Assembly (NCBI GenBank): GCA_036346375.1
Contig: CM070501.1
Coordinates: 57,081,326 to 57,145,325, forward strand
Reading direction: 5' to 3'
Source of the DNA: Guadua angustifolia
Taxonomy: Eukaryota > Streptophyta > Magnoliopsida > Poales > Poaceae
DNA length: 64,000 nt
This document shows, in pieces, positions 47,840-61,003 of the stretch (the stretch's first letter is position 1; each line of letters opens with the position of its first letter). The position numbers and the translations under genes are program-made. The notes below the pieces were generated by a model that saw only the letters and a program-made list of their open reading frames with translations, had not been told where the DNA came from and did no database searches.

Positions 47840-49338
47840 ATACTATATCGATGAATCTGTTTTTTAGAAAATCGTTGTTTTTTTTTACGATTTCGGATAT
47901 TTGATCGGTTTTTTTTTGTATGGTTCGTTAGGAATTCTAGTCCGGACTAATTTACGTTTTTAAAAAAAATCGTTAGCAAATCCATAATTTTGTCCGTTGT
48001 TTTTTTGTATGCGTTTTATTTTTCGACTGTGTTTTTTTCTTTTTTTTGTTTTTGTGTTTGTAATTTTAAATAAAATGGGTCGTTAGTAGTTATAAACCTC
48101 GATTTAATCCGTGTTTTTTTTTGTCGGCGCGGTTTTATTTAGAAAATTGCTTGAATAAAAAGAAAAGTGCGGCCGCGTATTTTTTTAAATCCTTACTCGT
48201 GAGCTAATTGAACCGTCAAATTTCGTAATTTTAAATAAAATGGGCTCAGACCCTTAGCTTAATCCACTGCGATTTAATCATTTAATCTACGGGTTACTAT
48301 AAACCTTGATGAATCTATGTTTTTAGAAAATCGTGTTTGTTTTTACACATTTTGGGATATTTGATCGTTTTTTGTTTTTTGTGTTTGTAAAAAAATGGGT
48401 CGTTAGGACCCGCCGTCAATCTATGGGTCGCTATAAATCTTTGACTAATTTGCGTTTTTTAAAAAAACCGCGGTTATGACCGTTAGCAAATCCATAAGTT
48501 GTTATAAACCTTCTGGTGAATCCGTGTTTTTGTCTAGCGAATTTTATTTAGAAAATTGCGGTTGAAGCAGTGTTTTTTCTTTTTTTTGTTTTTGTGTTTG
48601 TTAAAAAAATAGAGTCGTTAGGATCCGCTTGGCGAATTCCACGGTGCGCTATAAATCTTTGGATCTAATCTATTTTTTAAAAAAACCACGGTTATGATCA
48701 GTTATTAAATACATAAGTTGTTATAAACCTTCGACTTTAATCCAGTGTTTTTTTTGTCGACGCGTGTTTTATTTAGAAAATTAGGTTGAATCTGTGTTTT
48801 TGTTTTTAAAAAAGAAAAGTCTGGTCGTTTTTTTATGTATTTCCTTTTTAAAATCTTGCTTGCAGACGGTAAATGAATCCATGAACCGTCGAATTTTCGA
48901 TTTCGTAATTTTTAAATAAAATGGGTTGGTAGACCCGCCAGCTAATCCCGGGCTATTACAAACCTTCGACAATCTGCTATTAATCTACTGTTACTATAAA
49001 CCTTCGATTTATCTATGTTTTTTAGAAAGCCGTGGTGTTTTTTTTACACATTTTGGGATATTTGATCGCTTTTTTGTTTTTGTGTTTGTAAAAAAAATGG
49101 GTCGTTAGGACCCTCCGCCGTCAATCTATGGGTCGCTATAAATCTTTGGACGAATCTGCGTTTTTTAAAAAACCTCATGTTATGACCCATTGGCAAATCC
49201 ATAAGTTGTTATAAACCTTCTGCGAATCCGTGTTTTTTTGTGTTTGTTAAAAAATGGATCGTTAAGATCCGCTCGGCGAATCTCACAGTCGCTATAAACA
49301 TTTTTCCGGGTTTTTGGTGGCTAAAACATTTTCAAGCA
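47840..49338. repeat. Degenerate ~210-bp repeats related to the 15.3-16.6 kb element
   Basis: Words 'ggtcgttagga', 'gggtcgctataaatcttt', 'ttataaaccttc', 'gtgttttatttagaaaatt' and long T runs recur with the same order and spacing as at 15,360-16,640. The block ends abruptly at about 49,338, where copy B begins, and lacks a recognisable CTAG hairpin terminus, so it is a truncated member. Confidence 0.75.
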
Positions 49339-50400
49339 CAAGCAATCCTTTGAGGTCTTTATGATCATCATTTTGATACTCCCCGGGATCTTCTCTTGAC
49401 GCCCATCAACTCGTGATGCCGTCCTTGTCCAGTTCATCATCTCATTCATCTTTGGACCTAACTCAAACATAACTCATGAACTTGTTAGTCCAAGATGCAT
49501 GGTTGTCTCAATTACTTGCACTCCATTAACACATAATGGATGCCTATAGATCAATTGAGCACAACCTAAATCAATTGAAATGATTTAATTGTGTCTTAAG
49601 TACAATAATGCAACTCATACTTTATTATACGTAAGAACTATTCATTTGTCCTCAATTAATCACAAAATACCATCAACACATGATGAAGTGTTTTTAATGA
49701 TTAATAAGACAAATGTACTCAATTTAAATTATCATTTAAATTGATATGAGTATATATCAACTACACAAGTTTTCATATACTCATGTTGATGAAAAGTAAT
49801 GATCCATTATATGTAAACTATATGGAAATGATCATTACTCTAAATCATCAACTATAGAATACACCCCACATGTATATGTGCATAGACATGATTGACTTGG
49901 ATATAATATGCACATATTCAATTTGATCATATGGAGTATATCCTATATTACCATGAGTATACTTTAACTAGGCAATTTAAATATATACTCAAGGATTTAG
50001 TTTCTTTGTCTTGATCCTATATGTGTCAACAACTAATCGATCAATACAAAGAGACTTTCAAGTTAAACTACAAACTCCCTAAATATGTGCATCCATGTAA
50101 TATATAGATTGAGAAACATGATGCACATTTGTGGTTAATATAAGGGACATTCATACTTAACTTGAATCCAAAGTATGTAATTAATACTATAATGAATATG
50201 CATACATACCTCGAGTTTTCCATTTTTCAATGCGATGAGACTAAACAAAGATATTCTAAATAAAACAAGTTAGTCTCGATATAAGATTTGTCATTAATAA
50301 CAATATCGCATTACAGGATAAACTCAATATTGAGGTTTATTAACACAAGATTAGATTTGTCATTAACACCAAAACCATAACTAAATGGGTTGAATTACAC
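49339..50400 (+). repeat. 3' part of the 'GGGGTGAATAGG'-type repeat, copy B
   Basis: Equivalent to 32,572-33,640. It keeps two ACACA hairpins: TCCATTA/TAATGGA near 49,524 and CATCA/TGATG near 49,672. The 5' two-thirds of the element is absent, so the duplication breakpoint lies within it. Confidence 0.8.
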
Positions 50401-51199
50401 TAAGACCGCATTTAGCCGCCAAAATTGCATCGCTAAGGGAAGCAATTCATTGGCGTTATAGCCGCCAACCGCAATATCGCCAATATCGCCGCCAAGTATC
50501 GACTTTTTTAACACCCACTTAGAGTAGAAGAGCATTCCCAGAGATCTGTAGTAGGCACGCACGAAAAAAGCACAAGATATGCATTTAAGAAACACATGTG
50601 ATATACTTGAGCCTTCCTCAAGAATTCATCCAATAATAGGAAAACCACTAGAATAGGGTTGTTATCTTCTGTAGAGAGGGTCTAACCAATACAAACCACT
50701 TTGTCTACTTTCTCGAGTACCCTAGTCTAAAAGTATTCTTCAGATTTAAAACCCTTCACTCAAGTGGCCTCATGGATCTCTCATTCAACAAGTAAGTTTC
50801 TACATGATTTCGATTCCCCAAACGTCGACAATATATATACATGTATATATATATGTATACATATGCATGTATACGTATATACATGTATGTGTATACGTTT
50901 GTGTGTATATATAGGGTGTGTCTATAGAATCTCCTGATGTTTTTTTCATTAGAATCACCCAATTTTGTGACCGTTGGATGAGAGCCACAAAACATCCAAA
51001 TTAATGTCGTTGATCTAACATCCAAATTCACCAGTCATAGATCAAATCATAGACGGATAAAATGCTGATCTAACATCCAAATTCACCGTCGCTGGATCAA
51101 ATTATAGGATCTGATGTAATCGATATTCCTAATCTCAACAATGATCCAATGATTCTGATTTGGTGATTTCAACAAAAAACATCCATGTATATATATATC

Positions 51200-51250
<51 letters not shown>

Positions 51251-52857
51251 TATGATGGTTCAGTGATGAGTCATGAGTACTCCCACCACGGGCATCTGAC
51301 GGATTGTCCCGTCCTCTTTGGACACTGTACTGCTGTGTACCCTGTACGGCCGGCCGGTCCCTTCTGGAAAGTATAGAGCCTTTTCATTCCTTATACACGC
51401 AGTGGCTCGGTTTTTTACCAGTTTATGAAGTATGATCTTTTTTAAAAAAATTTGAATTTTTTCAAATTTTTTTAATTTAAACTGGTTTACCGATCAATTT
51501 TAAATATTGAGCCGAGTTGATACTATCGATTACCATGATATTCGAGCCGGTAATCGCGACATTGTTAACCCTAGAAGGCAGAGAGTAGTCGATCTTTTGG
51601 CCTATTGATACCCTGTTTGATGGAACTGTGTTCACAAGGCGATCTCTTGCCAGTAGCTTGTACATAGTTGATAGACGGAGTGTCTTGTTTGAGGAACTGG
51701 ACGGTGGGTACATCATATATATGGTACGTAGTCTAAAAAAATGAGGAATTAGATGGTGTCTCTAAAATAACGGAACGGTCTTGTAACAGACTGGCACCCA
51801 CACCACGATGACGTGTTTTTCTCGAATCAAACACCCTCAAAAGGTACATATATACATTCATATATATTCGATCAACATCGATCCCAGTCACTAAAAAGGT
51901 TACTGTTTGTTTTGTCCATGGTGAAGTCACGCGGTTCACGCAATGCATGGTTGGTCGTCTCTCTCTCTCCTGACCCTGAGAACTGTCACTAGCTAGACAC
52001 ATTCTTACCTGAGTACAGTACAGGCACCACATGTGGACCAAGCATGTGAAGCAGCAGCTAGCTAAGACTTGCATCCATGTCACATGTGCATGCAGGTTTG
52101 CACATATAGATCGATGTGCCTCACGAAGATTAATTTCTGATGGCCAAGTGGCTGATCTAGTTTTTTAAGTACAAGATAGATGTACACACATTCAACGCAC
52201 ACCGCCATTCACGCACACACAGCCGTGCACGGAGGTGTTTAAGGTCTCACAGAGCATGTACACGTATTTTTTTACTAAACATGTACGTATGCAATGCATG
52301 TATTTATAAAATCATTTTATACCAGCGACAAGTTCAAAACTTGAACCCTGATAGGTTGGATGTACGACTGGATGCCTCGCTATCTGGCTACATGCTGGCT
52401 TTTCATTGGCTGATCTGGTTGACTATGTTATAATCCAGTCCAGTTGGCGAATGTACACCAGCTCTTTAGTGCTACGTACGACGCCTTTCTTATTACCTTA
52501 CACCCTCTTCTGCATTTTGACCAATCGAATTAACTATTTTATTATGCGCCCGGAGCAACATGCGTGCCAACTAGTGTTGCCGTACGTCACATGCAAATTA
52601 CCTTCACCTGAAAGAACGGTGGAGCAAAGCAACATGCATGCCAACGAGTTATCTTCACATGCCAGCATGGAACTTAAGTCCTAGATCAGCAGGCATAAAT
52701 TTAACTAATGTACTACCACAAATAATTATTTCATATATGGTACATGCCATGCATGTTTGTCTCTTAGCTGGATGTGGCCTGCTGCTTCATGTGTATGTTA
52801 CACTGCACGTCTTACAACGAGTAATATGGTGCACATTTTGTGAAAAGCAAGGACTGG
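50401..52857. other. Copy B: intergenic, no gene recognised
   Basis: Counterpart of 33,641-36,091, with an (AT)n tract at 51,203-51,246. 50,400-50,800 is notably more divergent from copy A than the rest. Confidence 0.4.
51203..51246. repeat. (AT)n microsatellite, copy B
   Basis: About 44 nt of AT; counterpart of 34,438-34,481. Confidence 0.95.
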
Positions 52858-53390
52858 CACTACAGGAATAATCGCTACTATTTTCGTGTGGCGGCGCGGC
52901 GCGGTGGACGGCGTGGTGGTGCCGCGGGCGGGCGGTGGACGGCATGGTGACGACATCGGGACAAGGCGGCGGCGTGGGGACGCGACGGCGGCGGTGGCGG
53001 AGACGCGAGCTAGGCAATTTCGATAGGTCACGGAGGACTTATGCGCAGCGTAGGCTTGGGCCGGAAGAGTTTTGGCGAGACGCCAGATCCGCTATTTTCG
53101 TCCGCTGGACGACGAAATCGCCGTCCAACCATGTCTCATTTTCGTTGCTCGAGCCAACGAAAAATAGCCTCATCATGCCATCGTCGATTAGCACGCACCG
53201 ACAAAACTAGTCAATAAAAATTTTGGCGCGATATCGAACCGGTTACGGCTCAGACAACGATATCGAAAATAACGATAATTTCGCCGGTTACAATTTGGCC
53301 GATTTAAAAAATAATCAATTTATTCTTGGCCAAAAATAAAATGACGAAAATATTTTGGACCACGAAAATAGTGTCGATTCCTCAGTAGTG
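52858..53390. mobile_element. Non-autonomous CACTA element, 533 bp, copy B
   Basis: Same element as at 36,092-36,646, with the TGG flanks kept. The right terminus reads CCTCAGTAGTG instead of CCTGTAGTG, and the subterminal CGTCGG motifs are eroded by small gaps. Confidence 0.9.
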
Positions 53391-53855
53391 TGGAGGATAC
53401 ATATGACTAAGCAAACTGTTGCTATTGCTAATTAGTCGGACAAAGGAAATACAATGGTGCTTAATGCATTGTGGTAGTATATAGAGATCGGATTACAAGG
53501 ACATGCATTTATATGTGCAAATTAAAGGAAATGGTACATATATATATCCTGCATGAATAGACAGATGAGATATATATTTTACTACATGGACATCAATGGA
53601 CCATGGAGCTAGCAGCTAGCTAGCTGTAGATCATGGAGATCAATGGACATCCGCAGTAGTTTAAGCGATCGCTAGCTAGCTGCAGCTGCATGCAACTAAC
53701 AGTTCCTCCGATCACTCAACATCGACGACCACAGTTTACTCGAATATTAGACAAGACAATCGGTACATACAATTTACGGCAACAAAACAACGACAACAAA
53801 CTGATGACTCGCCCGATCGATTTGCATGTCTATCGAAACGTCGTATCTTGGGTGG

Positions 53856-56800
53856 TTAGGTTAAATCTGCATGCATGAGTGCTAGCTCCGGGCAAGACTG
53901 CATCGCACAAGCAGGGATGTTCTTCGCGTCGACGACCTCGCCGACACAGCCGCCGCCGTTGGCTTTCGCCAGCACCGCCGTGGGTACGGCCGCTGTAACA
54001 GTAAGCTGTTGCTGCTGCTGCTGGAGCTGCTTGGCGGCCCTGATCTTGCAGCTTCCCGCCGGCTGCCGGCCGATGACGGCGTGGGTGTCCAGCACCAGGG
54101 GGATGACGGGGAGGTTGTCGCAAGTGCAGACCTCGATCATGAAACCGTCGGGGTCGTGGAAGAAGAGCTGGTCGACGTAGATGCCGCCCTCCTCCACGCG
54201 CCGCTGCACGTACCGGATGGCCATCTCCTTGAGCCGCCGCTGCACGCCTCCATGCTTTCGCACTGCACACGCACAAGACAACATGCAATTTACACGTCAC
54301 GTTCTACATATATGCCGGAGCAGATCTAGAGAAAAGGTCATCGGATCACCGAGATCATTACGAACTTAAACACTAACTTATAACTTGTAATCAAATGATC
54401 ATATGCTTATATACTAATAAAGAAATCATGAGTGTTGTACTAGAAAATGTTGGTGGTTTGACCCGGCCTGTATACTATAGATCCCTAGGCTGTAAATGAG
54501 CGAGCTCTAGCTAGCCTAGCCAAGCTTGAGCTGAATAAATACTCGAGCCGAACCCGAAGTTGGGATTCGTGGTTCGGACTTAGCCTTGAATAGGCTTGCG
54601 GACTCAAGCAAACCCGAATAAGAGACAATTCAATATGCAATATTTTTATAATAAAAATATTCAAGCTCAAGCTAAGCTCGAACAAGCTTGGTAAGGGTTA
54701 ACATATAGTAATATTTAACAAGTAAGAATTTATTAAGCTCACGAGCTTGATTCGTGAAGCTCACGAGCTCAAGATAAAGCTTGAGTTCGGCTGTTTAGAG
54801 CTTGGATTGAGCTCGAATCAAACCTAGAGCGAGCCGAACCGAGTAGTTTGCATGTCTCAAACTTTTTTATAGCTTTAGATCCTCCCCTGCATACATGAAT
54901 GATCAACAACCAGACATCGAGTACATATATCATTGATAAGAGAGAGAAAGGGGAGATATTCTATGTATCATCTTTTGAAAACTGCATAAATATTAAAACA
55001 TGAATAAATAGAACGATGTTTACTTATCTATTCGTTAGTTCAAAAATATATATACATCTTGCTACATATATGTATCCTTGCAACGGTCACATCAGAACAC
55101 ATAACGCACAATCTATGTATGCACGCGCCTATTGGCTGCCACATTGGTGTGATAACTTATGGATAAGACGAAAGAAAAAAGAAAGAAAAATGAAAAAAAA
55201 TTTATAGCACCAGTAACTTATAGTATCTTTTACAAAAACTAGCCACGTTAGCTCTCAAAGCAACTAAATATTTTTCTCTTTTCTCCAATATATATCATAT
55301 ATCTTTATTTCAAACGAGGTACTATAGATGCTACAAGTAAGTCCATATTGCCATACATTTTTTCCCCAAAGAAGGACACTGACACCATGCATGCAAAAGT
55401 GTTTGCTTGTGCCAGATGCGCATGTGATCCACTTGTCACTGGCCACCGCATGCATGCGTCAATCGTGTCGCATTCCATCGACGGGCCGGGGAGGGAACTA
55501 ATGCATGCATGCATGCATTGCCCTTTTCCAGTGCATGTGCATGCAGACAAAAAAAAAAGCTCCAATTTAGCTTCCTGACGTGGCTTTTTTTTTGGAGGTG
55601 AACGATTTGGATTGTGTACATTCAGATGATTACATATACATTTGAATTTCCAGTGCATGTGCATGCAGACAAAAAAAGCTCCAATCTAGCTTCCTGACGT
55701 GGCTTTTTTTAGGTGAACGATTTGGATTGTGTACATTCAGATGATTGTGTCATGGCCCACTTTGTTTGTTAGGACGCTTTATCGCCCTCGTTATTTCTTT
55801 TGTTTCATGTTTCTCTTTATTCTCGGTGTCCTAAGTGCTGTGTAGTGTAAGTTTTAACTGTTGATTCGACTTTAAAGCTTTTTAATTGCATGGCGCAGCT
55901 CCGCCTCCTTCTTTCAAAAAAAAGATGATTACATATACATGGGCATATTGTACCAATTATTAATCACATATATTCATGCTGTAGATCGTGGATCGATTGT
56001 TAGTACTATGTACGATGCATCCTGCAGCTGAAGGAACTCGTTGTTGGTGCGTAGGACATTTTTTTCCGGTTATGCAGATGCAGGGCAGTATGATCATGAG
56101 TGCCAGCCGTGGCTTTCTTGACCTTTAATTCTAGATCTCCTACGTACAAGAATGTCTTTAAATACTTGAGCTGGCCCAATCATGGATGGAGAGTTGGACA
56201 CATGCAAGTGCGTGTTTCAGAAATAGTATTCTTCTTGGAAAAGGGTGGCTGAAGAATAGTACTACTCAGTACACCTATTTAATTGGTCCATTGGTGTTTT
56301 TAAAAAAATGATTGACCAAACATATTACTAGAAGATTAACTGAATCCCCAAACAGATTAAGTACAATCAAAATTCAATAACCAGAATGCAAAGATTAGCA
56401 AAGATCATGCTGTAGAATAATTAAGCAGGGTAGCTTGAACATACGAGCTAGCTAGATCGATCGAGCACACGCATACATTGATCGATGCATGCATCTGGCC
56501 GGATTAATTTCATGTCAATTATGCATGGGTAAAACTGAACGTACCGTGAAGGAGATGTGGTTGTCCTTGATTGATCTCCGTCTTCTTGGGCGGCATTCTC
56601 TCCGGGTCCTCCGCCTGCAGCAGATGGATGCCGATGCCATAGTTGAACAGCCTGAAATATATTATTCAGATGAGTTTCGTTTCGTTTTCCATTACCGTCA
56701 TCAGAACATGTACACAATGCAGTACCAAGACTGAACAATCGAGAGAGAGAGAGAGATGTATATATATGCACGTACCATGCGCCGTCGAAGTCGAATGAGC

Positions 56801-56951
56801 CTGGGCGGCGGATGGGGATGAAGCCGAGGACGTTGCGGTAGAAGTTGAGCGAGTTCTCCAGCGACCGGCACACCACGGAGATGTGGTTCAGCGACGCCAG
56901 CGGCAGCACCCCGCCGACCTGCGCCGGCTTCACGCCCGTCGTGTTCACCAT
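53856..56951 (-). pseudogene. Glyoxalase-fold (VOC) gene, copy B, with two compensating frameshifts
   Basis: Exons correspond to copy A: 56,951-56,776 (176 nt), 56,651-56,545 (107 nt, two fewer) and 54,262-53,856 (407 nt, one fewer). The -2 change removes GG in the 'cttgggattg' context of exon 2. The -1 change removes a C in 'gcaccgcc' near 54,245 in exon 3. Together they lose one codon and restore frame at VQRRLKEM with no stop between. About 15 residues are replaced, including the conserved NHISF His and CESMEA. The rest, including HDPDGFMIEV, is intact. It could be a real pseudogene or consensus error in a second copy. The TATA run and (AG)n tract upstream (57,386-57,413) are conserved. 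Confidence 0.82.
55747..55922 (+). mobile_element. 5'-truncated LINE 3' end with poly(A), copy B
   Basis: Same insertion as 39,040-39,219, flanked by AGATGATT on both sides (55,739-55,746 and 55,923-55,930). Its presence in both copies shows it predates the duplication. Confidence 0.8.
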
Positions 56952-57380
56952 CTTAGATATTCTTCTCTCCGACGACGACCGGACCGACCAACCACTCAAC
57001 GTGCACGGTACTGGCAGCTAGCTCTCGATATATATATAGCTACTGCCAACGGCCGATCGAGTCAGCACGTACGCCGATGATGGGTCGGAACAGACGTGGC
57101 AATACAGAAGATCGAGCTGAGGATGAGCTGTCTTGATGGAGATGGCCGGCCGGGGAGTGATCAGCAAGCACCGACGCGCTGACGGCTACGTGGGCGCGCT
57201 TGCGCTGCACAGCGACGCCGCGCCGGACGGACGCGAGGGAGAAAAGACGGGAACAGTACGAGCGCGTCCTATCGTACGTACGTCGTACGTGACGGAGCGA
57301 TGGGCGCTACGCTTTTGTGGCTGCGGCTCTGCTCTCCGATGCGAGACTGCGAGGAGCTAGCTAGGCTATATAGACTAGAT

Positions 57381-57385
<5 letters not shown>

Positions 57386-57413
<28 letters not shown>
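57386..57413. repeat. (AG)14 microsatellite upstream of VOC gene, copy B
   Basis: One repeat unit shorter than in copy A. Confidence 0.95.
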
Positions 57414-57416
<3 letters not shown>

Positions 57417-57573
57417 CAGCGCGTTCAATTCGCTCGTTCATCTCATCCGCATATACGCGCGTTACTAGTGCTTCTGCTCTCTCCATGTGTTAATTTACAA
57501 GTGGGCGTTGTTTTGGCAGATATATATGGCAACGTATCCTGTGCAACATTGTGTCTTTTTAGTACATCGTACA

Positions 57574-57814
57574 CCAAATAACAAAAATCACAAAAATTCT
57601 GAAAAAATTGTAGATGCTTCTATAGATTGCCCTACCTGTATGAAATTTCAAGATCAAATTCATTATATATCGAGAGTTACAAAAAGAAAATTTGACAAGT
57701 TTAATAACTCTTGATATATAATGAATTTGAACCTACAATTTATACATAGGTAGAACAATCTATGAAGTGCATCTACAATTTTTTTCAGAATTTTTCGTGA
57801 CTTTTGTTAGTTGG
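57574..57814. mobile_element. Fold-back MITE, 241 bp, copy B
   Basis: Counterpart of 40,892-41,142. The left end reads CCAAATAACAAAAATCAC and the right end GTGACTTTTGTTAGTTGG; arms still pair over most of their length. Confidence 0.78.
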
Positions 57815-58952
57815 TGCACTGTAATACGGAAGGCCTGTGTGCAATGTGATATGTTGCCGATATATATAGTCCAAGGTGCTCTTTGCAAATAATTTTTTCG
57901 TAAATTGAGTTTCGTTACATCGCGGCCATATGGCTAGTATTATCATACGAAAAGGTATTATGCACTCCTTGCATGTTTTTTAAGTAACATACGCTTGTCT
58001 AATTGATTTATGAGAGGTGTTTTACGCTTTTGTCGCTTGCATAAATATTTAAGTATGGATGAATGGTAGATGGTGATTATTTACTTTTTCGCTTTTTTAA
58101 GATTTGTGTAATTTGTATTTAGAGTAAAAGCATTGAAGCACTGCTCTTTATTTATTAGTTTATTAGGATGTGTGTTTGTTTAACAGTGTTATTGTCCATA
58201 TGAGGAATCAAGTGTACGTAGTTACTGAAATACCTCTACTCCCTTGCTATATATAGTATGTAGTTCAGTTGAGGTTTGTACGATCGAATTGATATTACAA
58301 ACTATTTCTTAGATGCAGTTCCAAACAAATATTACGAAACTGAGATCGAGATCGATCGTAGTACTTTGTAACAAAATAATTACCTCCATATCTCGTTACA
58401 ACATATTATAATCATGTGCCAACATATACTTGTATTAAAAGATGCAAGGAGCAGAGGTGTATAGTTCATGCGAGACCGTGTTGATCTCAGAGGGAGCGTG
58501 TATAGATCATCGTTAGTCTGTACTCACGACTCGCGTACCTCGGCTCAACATGCCACGTTCGATCCGCTCTACTGTCCCTTAATGCGCGCCTTGCTTACTG
58601 GATCGATCATGACAGCGAACGTTTTCCTCGAGGAGCTAGCTATACCATGTAGGAAGTCTTATACTAGGCTACTAGCTAGTACTTGAAAGTATATATATAT
58701 ATGGAATGACTTGTACCTAACGTCAAATTTTCGGATGTATTGCAACATTTGTTTCCTACACGCAATATTTTTTTGACAAATGTGAAATGCTACGAGAAAA
58801 TCCTAGTGCATAGCTAGAGAGGCTTGCGGATAAGCAGTCATTTTAAGTACTTTTACCTATTTTTTTTACCAAGGCTATTCCTATGGAGAGAACAAACCGT
58901 ACACAATATAGGAAAGTATATACTTGAATTCAAAGATTCTAAACGAATGTAG
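57815..58952. other. Copy B: intergenic, nothing recognised
   Basis: Counterpart of 41,143-42,312; no gene seen. The short plus-strand frame at 58,468-58,686 arises from a one-base difference from copy A and has no recognised domain. Confidence 0.35.
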
Positions 58953-60408
58953 TGTTAGAAAAGATACGGGTATAAGAGCAAGATTTTATATATTATTCTA
59001 TTTAACAATATAATTGAGAATACATAATTCAAGAACAACCAAGATGATACTAAGCAATTTTATGTCATCCATTATGTGAATCATGTCTTTTATCACAAGT
59101 AGAATTAAATATTGTGCTCTCGGACTTAGGGTTTGAATGAAGATTAGAATCTTCACCTCAATCACAAATGGGTTAGACTAATTAATTCAACGAATTAGCC
59201 TTAAACCCTTACTACCTTAACATGCACAAGAATTGATTATTTAGTTCACTGTTATATGCACCTAAGTACGAATGTATTCGGTCTATCAATCTGTTAACCA
59301 AATCGAACTATGTTCGATCAATGAGAAATAACAGTCACGTAAACAATCAGAGATATTTAGTTCTGTTGACAGTAAAGTTCTAACCAAACCTACTTATGTT
59401 CTTATCAGCAACAGAAGTATTTCTAGCATGCAAAGAACAAATCAACATATTAATAAGCTGGCTAGATAAACTATAGAAGTCCAGATCAATCTGCTAGCAA
59501 TCTCACTAACCGAACAGGCACACAAATTCAAATTAGTAACAAAACTACTAATTGAATCAGGTTTCAGACTTACTAGCAAGTTGAACACTAACCAAGTTAG
59601 TGCAATGAAATAACACTAATGAGAAATGTCGATCAGACTATGAGCAAACCGAAAAGGAATAAATTCTTTCTAACAAGTGATCTACCAGTTCAAGGCCTAG
59701 TTCATTTCATTAATTGTCATATTCATCAAGTAACCCAATGTCATCACAGAGCAACAAGGGGCAACAGAATCAGAAATGAGATTCCCTAAGATACTCATTG
59801 AAGAGTAGCACTCGAAGCTACTCATATGAACATGACAAGGCATGACTGAAGTTGCTGACCCAGAAAACCAATCGCCATCGCAAGTGCCACAGGAGATATG
59901 GCTCGGTTTCGGAGATACAGTGCCCTTTCACGCAGTCGTGACACACTAGGTGCAAGACTGAGCTTCACACACAGCTAATAAATAGAGAGGAAACCAGCAA
60001 CCGCACCTACGGATTTGGACCCAATCCTTCCACCGGCCGGCGAGGTGCTTGCGTCCGCTCCCTGAATTGTGGTGCCAAGCTAGCCCAGAGAGGACTCGAC
60101 CAGATCCAACATCCATCGCCGAGAAGGAGAACGGGCGCAGTAGTCCTGATGTTCTCGAGAGGACCTAGTCCCTCTTTACCTCTCTCGTCGAAGCCCTAAT
60201 GGCCGGACCTTTTGCCCAAAGAAAATGGGAAATTTCAAAAGAAAACATCAATTTTCTCAACATTTAGATCACATGCCTTGTTGATTTATATAAAACCAGT
60301 ACATATGCTATCAACTAAACTATCATCAAAAGGAAAATTTCTAGTTTAAATTTCAATGTTAGCTTGCTTGAACTAGTTAATTAATTAGTAAACTAGTTAA
60401 ACCTAACA
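58953..60408 (-). mobile_element. Probable solo LTR (Copia-like), copy B
   Basis: Counterpart of 42,313-43,788 with TGTTAG and CTAACA ends. The region around 60,060-60,230 shows many small gaps relative to copy A. Confidence 0.5.
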
Positions 60409-61003
60409 TCCTAAAAATTTCAAAAAATTTTGTATACAATACATAGGAGAATATATGCGTAGTAGTGGTTTCGGATCATGGTACTCTAAATAATTATACT
60501 ATATACTGGGTTTTTATCATTTTTCACTAATATTTGATTAATCCCTACCGTTACAATCTGAAACTACCAAAACTTGATAGGTGTTGATTTTTTCTTTATT
60601 TACTCTAATTAACGTGATAATTTTTTATCTTTGAGAACGAATTAATCGTGCTGACTTGTGTTTGTTACGAATTAATCGTGCTGACTTGTGTCTGTTTTAA
60701 CAAGATGACAGATAAGATATCTCGACTTCTCGAGTTACATCCGGTACTGCGCTGCCAGCCCTTACGTAGGTATATACGTACGTGTATATAGAGACAGCAC
60801 TTCACCGTCGCATTTCTCCAGGGCCGCGTCAATCATGGGGGGACTCTGCCATACGTACGTACATATACACCTGTGCGCTCACGAGCTGGTAGCTGCCCCT
60901 GCCGGCCCGTAAATTTTGCCTGGCTGACGTGCATGCTGCCTGCTGCTTCTGCAGCCGCTGTGTGCATGCTGCGGTCAGCCGAACTGTGCGGTACTGTGAG
61001 GAG
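60409..61003. other. Copy B: intergenic, upstream of the NAC relic
   Basis: Counterpart of 43,789-44,374. From 60,495 to 61,019 it is almost identical to copy A, in contrast with its surroundings. Confidence 0.4.
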
